Of a stretch of DNA of 64,000 nucleotides, positions 23,380-34,152 are shown in pieces. The notes beneath the pieces were generated by a model. The model was not told the DNA's origin and searched no databases. It worked only from the letters and a program-made list of their open reading frames with translations. The DNA comes from Parasponia andersonii (Eukaryota; Streptophyta; Magnoliopsida; Rosales; Cannabaceae): NCBI GenBank assembly GCA_002914805.1, contig JXTB01000045.1:1282964-1346963 (forward strand), in the 5' to 3' direction. Numbering within the stretch: position 1 is the first letter of the stretch; each line of letters starts with the position of its first letter. The translations under genes were made by a program, and so were the position numbers.

Positions 23380-23398
23380 CCCTCTTTCTAGCGCCAAT
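23380..23398 (-). promoter_or_regulatory. E1 primer-binding site
   Basis: Directly inside the 5' LTR the minus strand reads ATTGGCGCTAGAAAGAGGG, matching ATTGGCGCTAGAAGGAGGG in E3 and ATTGGTGCTAAAAGGAGGG in E2. The position and conservation mark the tRNA primer site; I did not assign the tRNA. Confidence 0.75.
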
Positions 23399-23988
23399 TA
23401 TTGACGGAGGTTTTGTTAACAACAAATTTAAGAAATTGTAAGATATGGCTTGTATGTGAAAAGGGTTGATTAATCAAAGTAAGTAAAAGAGACAAGAATT
23501 TTATAGTGGTTTGGCCCCAAAAAAGATGAGCCTACGTCCACTATTGTTCACTATTTTTTGGAGGATTACAAGAGTTTCGTTAAGTTTTCAGGAAGTAAAA
23601 ATAATAAATCCCCAAAGTTCTCCCTAGAAGCTGAAGATCCCTCACAATAGCATTGAACTCCCTTTATATAGGTGAGGGTGGCTCAATATTTCCCAGTTGT
23701 GAAAATGGGTAAGTTTATAATCAGAAAATACAATTTGAGTAACAATATAACTAGGTAATAACTTAAATGGGATGACTGGTCGATCTTGAAAGGGAAACAT
23801 TTGTTTTCTTTTCTTTGTAGATTACCCGTTTGACGAAACTTGGTCTAGTTTCTTTTTCATTCTGGTCGCACTTAACTCGTTCAGAGGAGGTCGCACTCGA
23901 CTTACTCATGCGACCTGACATGTTCTCTTAGTCACTAACTTTCCCTTTCTAGTATTAACCAACATATAGGATTTTAGACCGTACAACA
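23399..23988 (-). repeat. E1 5' LTR
   Basis: A 590-bp LTR that in minus sense starts TGTTGTACGGTCTAAAAT and ends CTCCGTCAATA. Its U3 carries the AGTGCGACCTCC-type tandem units and a TATATAAAGG TATA box (about 23,671-23,680). It aligns with the solo LTR and with the LTRs of E2 and E3. Confidence 0.9.
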
Positions 23989-24475
23989 CTGTACATAACC
24001 ACATGTTTATATGTTAAAAGAGAGAATAAATTTGTTTTGAAACGACAGGTCGTTTTTTTTTTAAACGACCCTGAACATTTTTTTTACCAAGTGTAAACTG
24101 TAACGTTGAAAAACACTAGTACTTTTCTCGACAGAGTAAAGGTAAGGACAATATTCTTTTGAACATTTCCCCACATTTAAACGAACGATGTTTTAAAATG
24201 AAGGGAGGCAGACATTTTGTCATTTTACATCAAATGATACCAAAGTTTGGTAACAACAGACATTGTCAATAACAAAACGACACAAAACGACAAAAAAAAT
24301 AGTGGGGTGAAAACGCCATTCTATTTTTTTTTTTGGCAAAATAATTAAAAAAAGAACAGCATTAGTTTAATACATAGGAAGTGTATTGCAAGTGATTTTG
24401 AAGGTTAGTTTTCCTTTTAAACTCCGAAAGACAATTCATATCTCATTTAAACTATTGAATTTCAAAATATTCCAG
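23989..24475. other. Intergenic DNA
   Basis: No gene or repeat border was recognised apart from CTGTA at 23,989-23,993, the possible E1 target duplication. Confidence 0.5.
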
Positions 24476-25028
24476 GGGAAAATTGATCCTTTTTCTGGTT
24501 TTTTTTTTTTTTTCTTTAGAACCCTTTGTGTTTTGAGAAATATAAGACAAACTCTCTGAAGTTTGATTTTTGATCGCAAAAAACCTTGTAATTTGACTAT
24601 TTTAGATATCCGACGTTCTCATGTAAACTAAAATTAATAAAAAATGACAAAATTTTCTTAGTGAATGATAGATTTAGAATTATATGACAATTTTACTCTG
24701 TGTTGGATACATAAATATTTGTTTGGAAATTATTTCATCACTTATAATTTATAAGGTCATTTGAAAATTTTAAATATTATTTAAAACTAATATAGACTAT
24801 TATTAAATTTATATAAATCTAAACATAACCTTCAATAAGAGTAATTTTGTCATTTTCTATTAGTTTTCCTAATTTGGATGGTATAAGGAGATTAATTTCT
24901 AAAATTATCAAATTACAAGGCTTTTTATAATAAAAATCAAATTCAAAAGGATTTTTCCATATTTCTTAAAACATATGGGGTGTTGTAAAAAAAAAATGAA
25001 ACATAAGGTTATTTTACGACGTTTTCTC
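24476..25028. mobile_element. Long-TIR DNA transposon remnant (about 550 bp)
   Basis: The left 150 bp and the reverse complement of the right 170 bp align. Matching landmarks are GGGAAAATTG against GAGAAAACGT at the tips, GTTTTGAGAAATATAAG against GTTTTAAGAAATATGGA, CCTTGTAATTTGA in both, and AAAATGACAAAATT in both. The middle, about 200 bp, has no ORF. The structure fits a non-autonomous Mutator-like element; a clear 9-bp target duplication was not seen (ATATTCCAG against AATGTTGTT). Confidence 0.6.
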
Positions 25029-25225
25029 AATGTTGTTATAGACTAAGACAAAATTAAGACAAAAAAAAGCCCAAAATAGACGAATGAGACACTTTATTAT
25101 AGGGGCCAAATCTGAATTAAAACATATGTTAGGTGATAAGTCTGGGATTCAAAACTCATGGGACAAAATGAAATTTGGTTATTATTTTAGAGCTAAAAGT
25201 GTGATCAGTCTTAAAATAAATATAT
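25029..25225. other. Intergenic DNA
   Basis: Nothing recognised. Confidence 0.5.
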
Positions 25226-25547
25226 TGATGTGAAAATATAGTAAATAAAGATAAGCAAAAGGGAAACAAAAGAAATATAGCACATTATTCATTTTCACTT
25301 CATCAAATTCATAAACTATACACTTCTCTGTTTATAGGTTAATGCTCATGAATACGATGCAAATATAAAGCCATAGGTTATATAAGTTACAATGAAGTTA
25401 GTATATAAGTTATAATACCATTGAGTAAATGACATGAATAAGGAGTGTTAAAAATAGCTTAAAAAATGGAGTTACCTAACTTAATATTCATATATATAGG
25501 CTATAGAATACTAAAAGTGGCATTTACCATTTATTGATTTTATAATA
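25226..25547 (-). repeat. C2 3' LTR
   Basis: On the plus strand it starts TGATGTGAAAATATAG and ends TTTTATAATA. It pairs with 34,153-34,474. Confidence 0.88.
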
Positions 25548-25779
25548 TTCTCCATTGGATGCCATCGCACACAAATATGCCTTATTAAAAAGCTCACTAT
25601 GAAAAAAAAAACTATGTGGGAGAAAAACCTAGTGAAAGAAAAAAGAGTACAATACTCTTGTACTTGATATCCTCTTAAAACTACCTTACTAAAAAAACTT
25701 TGATTAGGAAAACCTAACGGGATAAAATCTTAGTCAAGGAAAAAAAGAGTATAATCTACAATACAATATATAATTAACT

Positions 25780-26275
25780 CCTCCTCAAATAAGTATACTA
25801 GCTCAAATATTCAAGAAAGATCTTTAAGGTATCACATTCCAACCAACTTCTCAAATATTAATGTAGGAAGTGACTTCATTCGAAAATATGCTAAGTTATC
25901 ACTTGTTCAAATTTGTACAATATCTATTTCAACTTTGATATAACCTCTTTTTATTTGGGCGATATAAGTTGCATTATCTTCAAACAATTTTAATGGATTT
26001 TCATTGATCGTAGGTAAGCCACTTGTAATCTGGATATATTGGGCTAGAGAACTCAACCATATATATTCTTTGCTTGCTTTATGAAATACAATTATTTCGC
26101 ATGATTTGTAGAAGTTGCAATGCTTTGCTTTGTCGAATGCTAAGATATAGTTGTACCATTATATATGAAAAAAATATCCTATTTGCGATCTTACTTTATG
26201 TGGATCAGATAGGTAATTAGCATCTGCATAACCAATTAGTACTGATTTGATACTTTGAATAAAATAAACCTTTAT
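25780..26275 (-). pseudogene. C2 pol: RNase H
   Basis: Minus-strand frame fragments read IGYADANYLSDPHK (about 26,200-26,240), SKEYIWLSSLAQYIQ and LFEDNATYIAQI, the D and D regions of copia RNase H. The region around the E (EAEY) has mutated into HKASKEY, so the catalytic glutamate is not recognisable. It runs to about 25,780 before the 3' LTR. Confidence 0.78.
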
Positions 26276-27300
26276 CATTTGTACCACGAAGATAACGAAA
26301 TATTTGTTTGATACCATTCCAGTCTATGTAATAGAGAAGAGCTATATCTTGCTAATAGATTAACTGAAAATGCTATATCTGGTTGTCTACCAAGATACAT
26401 TAATGTCCTAATTGCACTAAGATATGGCACTTTTGGAATAAGATTTTTTTCGTTATTTTCTTGCGGACAAAAAAGGTCTTTCTCAATATTAAGAGATCGT
26501 ACAACCATTAAAGTACTTATTGGTTGAGCTTTATCCATATTAAAACGTTTTAGAATCTTCTTTGTGTAAGATGATTGATGTATAAAAATTCCTTTTGATA
26601 AATGCTCAATTTGTCGGCCAAGACAAAACTGTCTTTCCTTGATTTTTCATCTCAAATTCATTTTTCAAATATTTTATCACCTTTATAAGCTCTTCTGGTG
26701 TCCTAATAATATATAAATCATCAATATACACTACAATAATAGTAAATCCAGATTTTGATTTCTTAACAAAAATACAAGGACAAATATGATTGTTTATATA
26801 ACCTCCTTTCAAGAGACATTCACTAAAATGGTTGTACCACATACATCCTAATTGTTTTAAGCCATACAAAAATCTTTGCAATTTCATTAAATACATCTCT
26901 CGATTACGTACTTCTAGTATTTTAGGTTCTCCAGGAATTTCTATATAAATATCTTTATCAATAGATCCATATAAGTAAGCTATAATAACATCCATAAGAC
27001 ACATATGAAGACCTTCAGAAATTGCCAAGCTCATTAAAAATCCAAATGTAATTGCATCCACTACTAAAGAATATATCTCCTTATAATCAATTTTTGATTT
27101 TTATGAAAATTCTTGTGCTACAAGTCGAGCTGTATATCTTACGACCCCATTCTTCTTATTATGTTTTCGAACAAATACTCACTTGTAGCCTACAGGCTTT
27201 TCACCTTTTGGTGTTCGAATTATAGGTCTAAAAACTTCACTCTTTGCAAGTGAATCTAGCTCTACCCGAATTGCATTTTTCTATTTTGGCCAATAATTTC
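26276..27300 (-). pseudogene. C2 pol: reverse transcriptase
   Basis: Frames 26,606-27,061 and 26,275-26,538 give copia RT: MDVIIAYLYGSIDKDIYIEI (AYLYG replaces the usual TAYLYG), FLYGLKQLGCMWYNHFSE, IIVVYIDDLYIIRT with YIDD intact near 26,711-26,735, then DKAQPISTLMVVRSLNIEKD, VPYLSAIRTLMYL and DIAFSVNLLARYSSS. Stops or shifts lie near 27,062-27,110 and 26,539-26,605. A linker with a VRIYVRVRQ and NKRVGISE stretch follows upstream at 27,457-27,786. Confidence 0.85.
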
Positions 27301-27800
27301 TATGTCGACATTGTTCAATAGACTTCAATTTAAGATACTCGCTTTCATTTATGATATAAGTAGCTACTACATATGCAAATATGTTATCGATAATAATTTT
27401 GTTTCGATTCCATATTTTTCCTATAGTGACATAACTTATCGAGATATCTTTATTTTCTATAGTTTCAGGTACTTGAACTCTTCTAGGGTTATTTGATCAT
27501 TTATGTCCACTACTTGGTTCAGTGTTATATTCTCTACTGGAATATTAATAGTTTCAGAAATGCCAACACGCTTATTTATCTTATTTCTTTTTCTTGGATT
27601 TTTATTTTTAGAATCGATTAGTTTACCACATTTTTGGTGTTCTGTAGACGTATTTGCTAATACATTTGAAGATTGTCTTACACGGACATAAATTCTAACA
27701 AGAGTATTTACAGCTAGTATATTTGACTTAGTTACTTTCTTAATGTCAGTAAATGCATCTAGTAACTGATTTGCAAGCTTTTGCAAATGAATAATTTTTT
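27301..27800 (-). pseudogene. C2 pol: integrase-RT linker
   Basis: The 109-residue minus frame 27,457-27,786 (ANQLLDAFTDIKKVTKSN, KNPRKRNKINKRVGISE, ITLEEFKYLKL) is the low-conservation region between copia integrase and RT. It is basic and has no catalytic motif. Confidence 0.65.
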
Positions 27801-27899
27801 AAACTTCCATCTCACATTGATTAGTGTGAGGATCAAAATGAGATATTAATGATGCATTCCAAGATATTTCTTGTTTTTCCAATTATTGTCTTTCTCCCC

Positions 27900-28798
27900 C
27901 TAATGTTGAGAAAATTATTTCATCAAATTGGCAATCGGCAAATCTTACCTTGAACACCTCACCTGTCAAGGGTTCAATATATCTAATAATGGATGGGAAT
28001 CATATAAATTCCTAGTCTTCTTTGTCGATCCATTTTGGTGCATTGTGGTGGAGCAATCGAAACATATACTGCACAACCAAAAATTCTTAAATGGGATATA
28101 TTCAGTTCTTGACCAAAAGCAAGTTGTAATGGGGAGTTTTCACAATACGTGGTTGGCCCAATACAAATAAGTATTGCAGCACTCAATATAGCATATCCCC
28201 AAGCATAGCTAGTCAAATTAGTTTTCATAAATAATGGCATAGCGATCAATTTAAGACATTTAATTAATGATTACGCTAACCCATTTTGGGTATAAATGTG
28301 GGCAACATGATGCTCAACTCTAATCCTTATTGCATAATCCAGAAAATGTACTCGTAGACGGATTATCTAAGCAAGAAGTCTTACAAATTCAATGTTACGA
28401 GTTGATAATAAATAAATATATGACCAACGTGTTGATGCATCTATTAGTACCATAAAATAGCGAAATAGTCCATATGACGGGATAATAGGGCCACACATAT
28501 CCCCTTGTACTCGCTCTAAAAATGTAAGAGATTCAATTACTACTTTAACTAATGATGGCCTAATAATCAATTTTCCTTAAAAACATGTAGCACATGAAAA
28601 TTCACTAGCTAAAAGAATCTTCTGGTTCTTTAAAAGATATCCATGTGAATTTTCTACAATTCTTCACATCATTATTGAACCCAGATGACCTAAATGATCA
28701 TGCTAAAGAATAAAAGTCTTTGGATCACGAAACTTCTGGTTTATCACAATATTGGACTCAATTAGATTGATGTATGTATAGTATAATCCTGAAAAAAA
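27900..28798 (-). pseudogene. C2 pol: integrase (zinc region and core)
   Basis: Minus strand from 28,798: GLYYTYINLIESNIVINQKF, then HDHLGHLGSIMM and FSCATCF, the H-H-C-C zinc region. The core reads GDMCGPIIPSYGLFRYFMVL and LIDASTRW with the first catalytic D. The segment that should carry the second D (about 28,318) is deleted, and the third, expected E after NGLA, is a TAA stop. The end reads SPLQLAFGQELNISHLRIFG and APPQCTKMDRQRRLGIY. The catalytic triad is therefore lost. Confidence 0.83.
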
Positions 28799-29035
28799 CA
28801 ACTGGCAACTTTTCTTTTCTTTTTTTTTTTAAAAAAGTGAGACTTAACTAATGACCTCCACTTATTACAAATTAAAGAAAAATACTTACTACTACCCAAT
28901 CCTCACCCTACCCAATTAGGGATAATAGGCTTTCACGACTACCCCGGTTGTGACTCGGACCTAGAACCAAGATCCTAAGTAATAGGTGCTCTTACCACTT
29001 GAGTTAACTCACTTCGTCAACTGGCAACTTTTCTT
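28799..29035 (-). mobile_element. tRNA-derived SINE, copy 1
   Basis: An 18-bp perfect target duplication (CAACTGGCAACTTTTCTT) flanks a 201-bp body at 28,817-29,017. In minus sense it starts GACGAAGTGAGTTAACTCAA with a tRNA-like A box (TTAACTCAAGTGG), has a B-box-like AGGTCCGAGTC about 45 bases on, and ends in an A-rich tail (plus-strand T run). Its 3' part (AATAAGTGGAGGTCATTAG) is shared with the SINE at 31,758-31,937. It is inserted in the C2 integrase coding region. Confidence 0.9.
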
Positions 29036-29711
29036 AAATATGCATCTAGCATGAAACATTAGATGTAATTGATAGGTGTTGATTTCGTCTATATTTTGTG
29101 TCGTTTCTCCATTTGATTTGTTGGTTTTCGTGATATTTTATAGTACTTATATTTACTTTTGTGCTTTTGATGAATTTTGAGGAAAAAGAATAAAACGGAG
29201 CTAGAATGGTTCAAAATAGGGTTAGAATGGAAGAAATATGCAAACCAAGAGTTTCAGAGGTCTAGAGCCACGCCACTGGCTCTCTAGTGTCTGGGCTTCC
29301 ACATTTTAGAAGTTTGAAGGAAGAGACCAGAAGAAAATCAAGGAACTGAGATAACGAGGCTAGCACTGCAGTGCCAACATCCTGGGAAGCCAAGGCAGAA
29401 ACTCAGTGCCTCAACATCCAATCCCACGAGCCGCGGTGTTGGGAGCATAGAACTTGCTCGTTTTTAATGTTTTGACCTAGTTGGACTCTAATTTAGTCTG
29501 AGTTTGAGCCCTTTAAGCCTCCTAGGATGTCTCTCTATAAATATAAGCCTCTAAGTAAGATCAAATCAACACTTAGACTCAATTAGAATTAGAAAGACTT
29601 AGAGAGATAAAGGGAGAGAGGTGTTTGGAGTGCTTGGAAGCTAGAAGGGGATTTTCTCGAGGATTCCACCACCAATTGTCACTCAATTCCTGAGATTTCT
29701 TATTCTCCTTT

Positions 29712-30646
29712 CGCTACAAGGAAAAACACTTTTAATAACACTCAAGAAATATTATCGTAGATGGTCATAACATTATGGAAAATGTTACGTCAGCTCATAT
29801 TATTAATAGGTACTACAGTTTCTGGACTCATATATTGAAACACAAGCCCAAATTACCAATTACAAATAAAAAATCAATAGATCAATATTCTCAACTTACA
29901 AATTACAAATATTGATATATCTAATAAACTGTTTATACTTTGGAATGCCGTAATGTCAATAAAGTAAACTGAAAAAAATAAAAATAAAAAATAAAAACAT
30001 TTCAACGCACAACCATTTACACTATAGAAAATTGAAAAATTAAACCTATGAAATTAAGCAATCGTCTTCAACTCAAGTATAACAAAATTAAACATGCAAA
30101 AAAAGTGCTAATTTATCAAACCAAATCATAAGAACTCTAGACACTCAAAAGCACCAAATAGCTCAGGACTCTGACCAGGTCGAACAAAAAATTGATAAAT
30201 TTGCATAGTGAAAACAAAAAGGGTAGATAAATAGACCGAGAAATGAAGAGACCTGACTGAGTTTTCTCTTGAAAACACGAACGCAATTGAACCAAATCTC
30301 GAACCGATGCTTCACTTTCTGGCTTACCTGAACACAAATTGAACCAGAAAATCAGAACAGATTACCGAGTGGCTGGTAAGGCGGTGGCCGGGTGGCATGC
30401 GACGGAGGCTCAGTGGCTTGCTATGGTGGTTGGGTAACTCGGAACAGAGGATTAGGGCAGAGAACCAGCGCTAGAGAGAGAGATACTAGGGCATAAGAGA
30501 GAGAGTGTGTGATATAGGGTGTTTCTTTCTAAATATGAGAACCCGTGCTTCTCGTTTCCCCAACCCACACATCAAAATCACACTTTTTAAAAGGTATAAA
30601 AAGGTGTTATCTCGTGGTGTTATAATAGGGTCTTATTCTTGTAGTG
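29712..30646. mobile_element. Non-autonomous CACTA-type element
   Basis: The left end is CGCTACAAGGAAAAACAC and the right end, reverse complemented, is CACTACAAGAATAAGACC; both continue as TTTTAATAACAC and CTATTATAACAC, giving inverted repeats of about 30 bp. CACTACAAGAA is the hallmark of plant CACTA (En/Spm) termini. A GC-rich subterminal stretch lies at 30,360-30,470. The flanking trinucleotides are TTT and TCT, an imperfect 3-bp duplication. It is 935 bp, with no transposase. Confidence 0.72.
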
Positions 30647-31056
30647 TCTTCCTTTTAATTTGTTCTTACCATGATATTTTATGTGTATAATTTTATGAAC
30701 ATGCAAGGCAAGGGTTCCTCGTTAAGAGCTATTTGAAGCCTTACACATGGTTGTACAATTAATATTTTTTTATAGTTTTAATATATCTTACTTTTCTATA
30801 AATTCAAAGTTGTTATATTCTGTTGTTCATATTTGATTTATAATTATTGTATTAATTATTTGGATACGTGTTTAAATTGTTGATCCATAATTATATTGCT
30901 AATGTTTGAATTGGTGTTTATCATATTTAAACTAGTAAGTAGCGAGTCTATGGTTGATATGATCGTTATACATGTTAATTATGGAGAAAAATATAGCCTA
31001 GGTTTATATTATGTGTTTGCATTATTAGGACCTAGATTCATCAATCTCTCTAGGAT

Positions 31057-31118
31057 TAAAGCTTCTGTTAGATTAGTGTGAGAGCATTAAAGCTTCTGTT
31101 AGATTAGTGTGAGAGCAT
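31057..31118. repeat. Tandem duplication of 31 bp
   Basis: The unit beginning ATTAAAGCTTCTGTTAGATT and ending GTGTGAGAGC occurs twice head to tail (from 31,057 and 31,088) inside the unclassified insertion. Confidence 0.85.
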
Positions 31119-31515
31119 TTGCTTGAACAATCTAAAAGAAAGAGATTACTTATGGCGTTTTTCTAGGTAATGTATAATATAAAAAGAAGCGTGATAGTGA
31201 GACGTTTGTAAGCTATCTAGGATTAATGATTTTGAGGATTAGTTAGTAATTAGAATTTATAGTTATTGGAACATATGTCCAGTGATGGAGAATAGTTTTT
31301 AACCAATGTTTCGTCTCTTGAATTTAACTAGTTTATTCTTATTGCTTGCTTTAGTTATTATTTAATTACTCTTTTATTTTATTTATAATTTTAATACTCT
31401 GTTTTAATTAGTAGTAGTTTAAGTTAGTTTAGGGCGATTCAATAATAATACTCGTTCTCTGTGGGATTGACTCTTTTTTGTCGCTGTGTTTGTTCACTAA
31501 GTTAGTTATAGAGAG

Positions 31516-31730
31516 ATTAGTTATATTTATTTGTCTGATGACATACCAGTAATATATTGATATTCTATGTTATTTTCATTTAAAGTCTCAATATGATAAT
31601 CGTTACTATGTATATCTCTAAAACTTTGTAGATTTCTCTTGGGTCTACTAGAATATAAAATATTAGCTATAAAGAATTTAGTTCTATCGAGTAATATCAT
31701 ATTAGATTTTCCATAATCTGTAATCAATTT
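31516..31730 (-). pseudogene. C2 pol: protease to integrase N-terminus
   Basis: The frame MITDYGKSNMILLDRTKFFI, ANILYSSRPKRNLQSF and YHIETLNENNIEYQYITG is the protease-integrase junction of copia polyproteins of this kind. It is cut on the left by the insertion at about 31,515 and on the right by the second SINE. Confidence 0.75.
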
Positions 31731-31744
31731 GGTTGCACTAGATA

Positions 31745-31950
31745 TAATATTGACATTGGTTTTTTTTTTTTTTTTTTTACAAAAATAGGACTTAACTAAT
31801 GACCACTACTTATTATAAATTTAGAAAAAAAATATCACACACACACACAATACTAAAGTTTGAACCTCTAATCCCCTCCCTTCAAACTCATATGCACATT
31901 CCTAAAGCCTTAGCCTAATTGAGCTAGCTCTAATTGGTAATATTGGTATT
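31745..31950 (-). mobile_element. tRNA-derived SINE, copy 2
   Basis: Flanked by 13-bp duplications TAATATTGACATT and TAATATTGGTATT (11 of 13 equal), with a 180-bp body at 31,758-31,937. In minus sense it has A-box-like TAGCTCAATTAGG and B-box-like GGTTCAAACTT, a CA microsatellite, the same AATAAGTAGTGGTCATTAG 3' part as SINE copy 1, and a poly-A tail of about 18. Confidence 0.85.
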
Positions 31951-32035
31951 AGCTTAAGCTAATTTTATACTTAAAAAGTACTTTTTGTCTTTAAGAATTG
32001 TGTGTATTATTGCACTATCTACAAGATATAGATCC

Positions 32036-32310
32036 ACTCTATTGATTATTATGCCAAGTAATTGATTAGATAAATCCATGTTTCTTCATGAAAATTAAAA
32101 AATATATATTAGAAAAATAAGGCAATTCAAATAAGATAATAGATAAATATTCTTTTAAAGGTAATTCATTAACTCTATTGATTGTTGTGCCAAGTAATTG
32201 ATTAGATAAATCCATGTTTCTTCATAAAAATAAAGAAAAGATATAAGAAAAATAAAAACAATTCAAATAAGATAATAGATAAATGTATTTCTTTTAAAGA
32301 TAATACATTA
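32036..32310. repeat. Tandem duplication of about 137 bp in C2
   Basis: Two head-to-tail units (32,036-32,171 and 32,172-32,310), both starting ACTCTATTGATT and ending ATTCATTA or ATACATTA, share most positions by eye. The span lies in the C2 internal region between gag and protease. Confidence 0.85.
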
Positions 32311-32469
32311 AGTACACACTGAAAATGCCAAACTAAAATTAAAAATCACAAACTATAGCATAAATCAAAATATCATACTAAAATTTTAAAACTAGAAACT
32401 ACAATTTTTGACACACTCATACAGTACACATCACACACTTAAAACTCCTAGAAATAACTTAGTGCAACA

Positions 32470-33544
32470 TCACATATTCTTCTTATTTCCATCAATAAAG
32501 TTATCATAATTCTCAAGATAATCCTCTATACCAAAATTATTGAAATCTATAAGATAATTAGAATCCATAGGTTCATTAAGATCCATAGCATCATTAAGCA
32601 CCATAAAATTTGTTTCTATCAATTTGCCTTTTCCTTTCAACAAGGCTTGATAGAGGTCAACAAGATGCTTTGGTGTATGATAAATATAAGACCAATATTC
32701 TCTCATTCCACGTTTAAAACACATGTTTTCTTCTTATAAGATTTATCATTTGAGTCGTGCCCTTTCTCTTGCTTCTTCTCTGTATTATTTTTCTTAGAAT
32801 TTAAGGAGTTCCAATTATGGCTATTGCAATACGAAGAATTATTACGACCATGTCCTCATCCACGATCACAACCACGTCCATTAAAAAAAGATGTTGCATT
32901 CACTTCAGTGAATGATTTAGTACCATCTACTTTAGGAAATGGATTAAAACTAATAGTATTCACATTCGGGAATGGGGTCAAATCAGTAGGACATGATTGG
33001 TGGTTTTTTATTAGTAATTTATTATTTTGCTCTACCAGTAGAAGATAGGATATCAACTCAGAATATTTTTTGAAACCTCTTCTCTGTATTGCTGTTGCAG
33101 GAGTACATTTGAGGCATAAAAAGTTGAATAAGTTTTCTCTAACATGTCTTCATCATTAATCTTCTCCCCGCATAATTTCAATTGAGAGCTAATCTTAGAT
33201 ATTGCAGAGTTATATTTACTAACAATTTTAAAATCTTCCAAATACAAATGCATCCAATCATAACAAACTTTTGGGAGTATTACGGTCTTTTGGTGGTCAT
33301 ATCTTTCCTTTAAATTCAGCCAAAGAATTAGTAGATTAGTTACTATAAGGTATTTATATTTCAATCCTTCGTGAAGGAATATCATCACTTTTGCGAGGTC
33401 TTGCAGAGATGCTTCATTCCCTTCTTTGATCGTCTCTCTAAGATTCATAGCATCAAGGTAGGTTTGAGCATCAAGAGTCCATACTTAATAATTTTTGCCC
33501 GTAATACCAAGAGCTACAAACTCTAATTTTTCCAAGTTTGCCAT
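32470..33544 (-). pseudogene. C2 gag
   Basis: The start is ATG at 33,542-33,544 (MANLEKLEFVALGITGKNY), followed at once by a stop. Then MNLRETIKEGNEASLQDLAK, YLIVTNLLILWLNLKERYDH and LCGEKINDEDMLEKTYSTFY (33,053-33,448), the UBN2-type capsid domain of copia gag. The C-terminal part reads LLLVEQNNKLLIKNHQSCP and the zinc region CFKRGMREYWSYIYHTPKHL, where the usual C-x2-C-x4-H-x4-C is eroded (R and Y replace C, H and C). The region upstream to the 5' LTR (33,545-34,152) has no gene. Confidence 0.83.
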
Positions 33545-34152
33545 AGTATAAGCTATCATAAGAAGTAATAACACGAATTAAGATAATAAAATATAAAATA
33601 AAATTGATCAATTTGTACATGAGAAACAAACAGATAAAAATTAATAAATAAAAGTTACAACTTATAAACTTATCATGTAGATCAAATAAAAATACATGAA
33701 TATATATAATGGTTATAATAGTAATCTAACATTAAACTAAAAAAAAGAAACATAAACTTAAATATGAAATTTATTGCTGACAATTTTATTAAAATAATGT
33801 AAATCTGTTATTCATAAGTTAAAAATTTTTATACTAGTTATTATAAAAGTCGTTGAAATATTATAAAACTATTGTTGCCATAAACATACATATAAATTGC
33901 ACTAATAATATGAGTTTAAGATTTAAAGTACATGCAATATATATGATTAATAAATATAAAAGATAAATATATATAATAGCCATCTAGGAAAATTTACGTT
34001 GCAACATAAGAATTATAAAAAACTAGCATATTAGGATTATAAATAATAACTTTGTTAGAAGCAATGATCCAACAAGTAATAAGAACTTATCTTCCGATAG
34101 TTTTATCTCACAAAAAAAAAATGATGGTAGAGGACTAGTCATGTTGATAACA

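Larger units (their letters stand above)
14261..23988 (-). mobile_element. Tat-type Ty3-gypsy element E1, 3' LTR missing
   Basis: Minus-strand order: 5' LTR (23,399-23,988), PBS, gag, protease, RT, RNase H, a second RNase H, integrase, then a long antisense gene (plus strand). It is the same family as E2 and E3. The 3' end, including the LTR and the upstream part of the antisense gene, is absent: the expected TGTTGA start of a minus-oriented LTR is not found left of 14,648. CTGTA follows the 5' LTR at 23,989-23,993 but has no partner to confirm a target duplication. All reading frames are broken. Confidence 0.88.
29060..31515. mobile_element. Unclassified insertion in C2
   Basis: Copia coding sequence stops on both sides (RIFKKLP on the left, SSDK on the right, which are adjacent in copia proteins), so 29,060-31,515 is an insertion. 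Without the CACTA-type element (29,712-30,646) it is about 1.5 kb. It starts near TGATAGGTGTTGATTTCG and includes the phrase CTCTGTGGGATTGACTC near its right end. No ORF is recognised. It could be a non-autonomous LTR derivative, but LTRs and target duplication were not resolved, so the borders are approximate. Confidence 0.5.

Noticed and set aside
31820..31850. CRISPR-like or satellite array at the CA repeat
   Set aside because: It is a short CA microsatellite within SINE copy 2; no CRISPR, satellite or telomere-like array was seen in the window.
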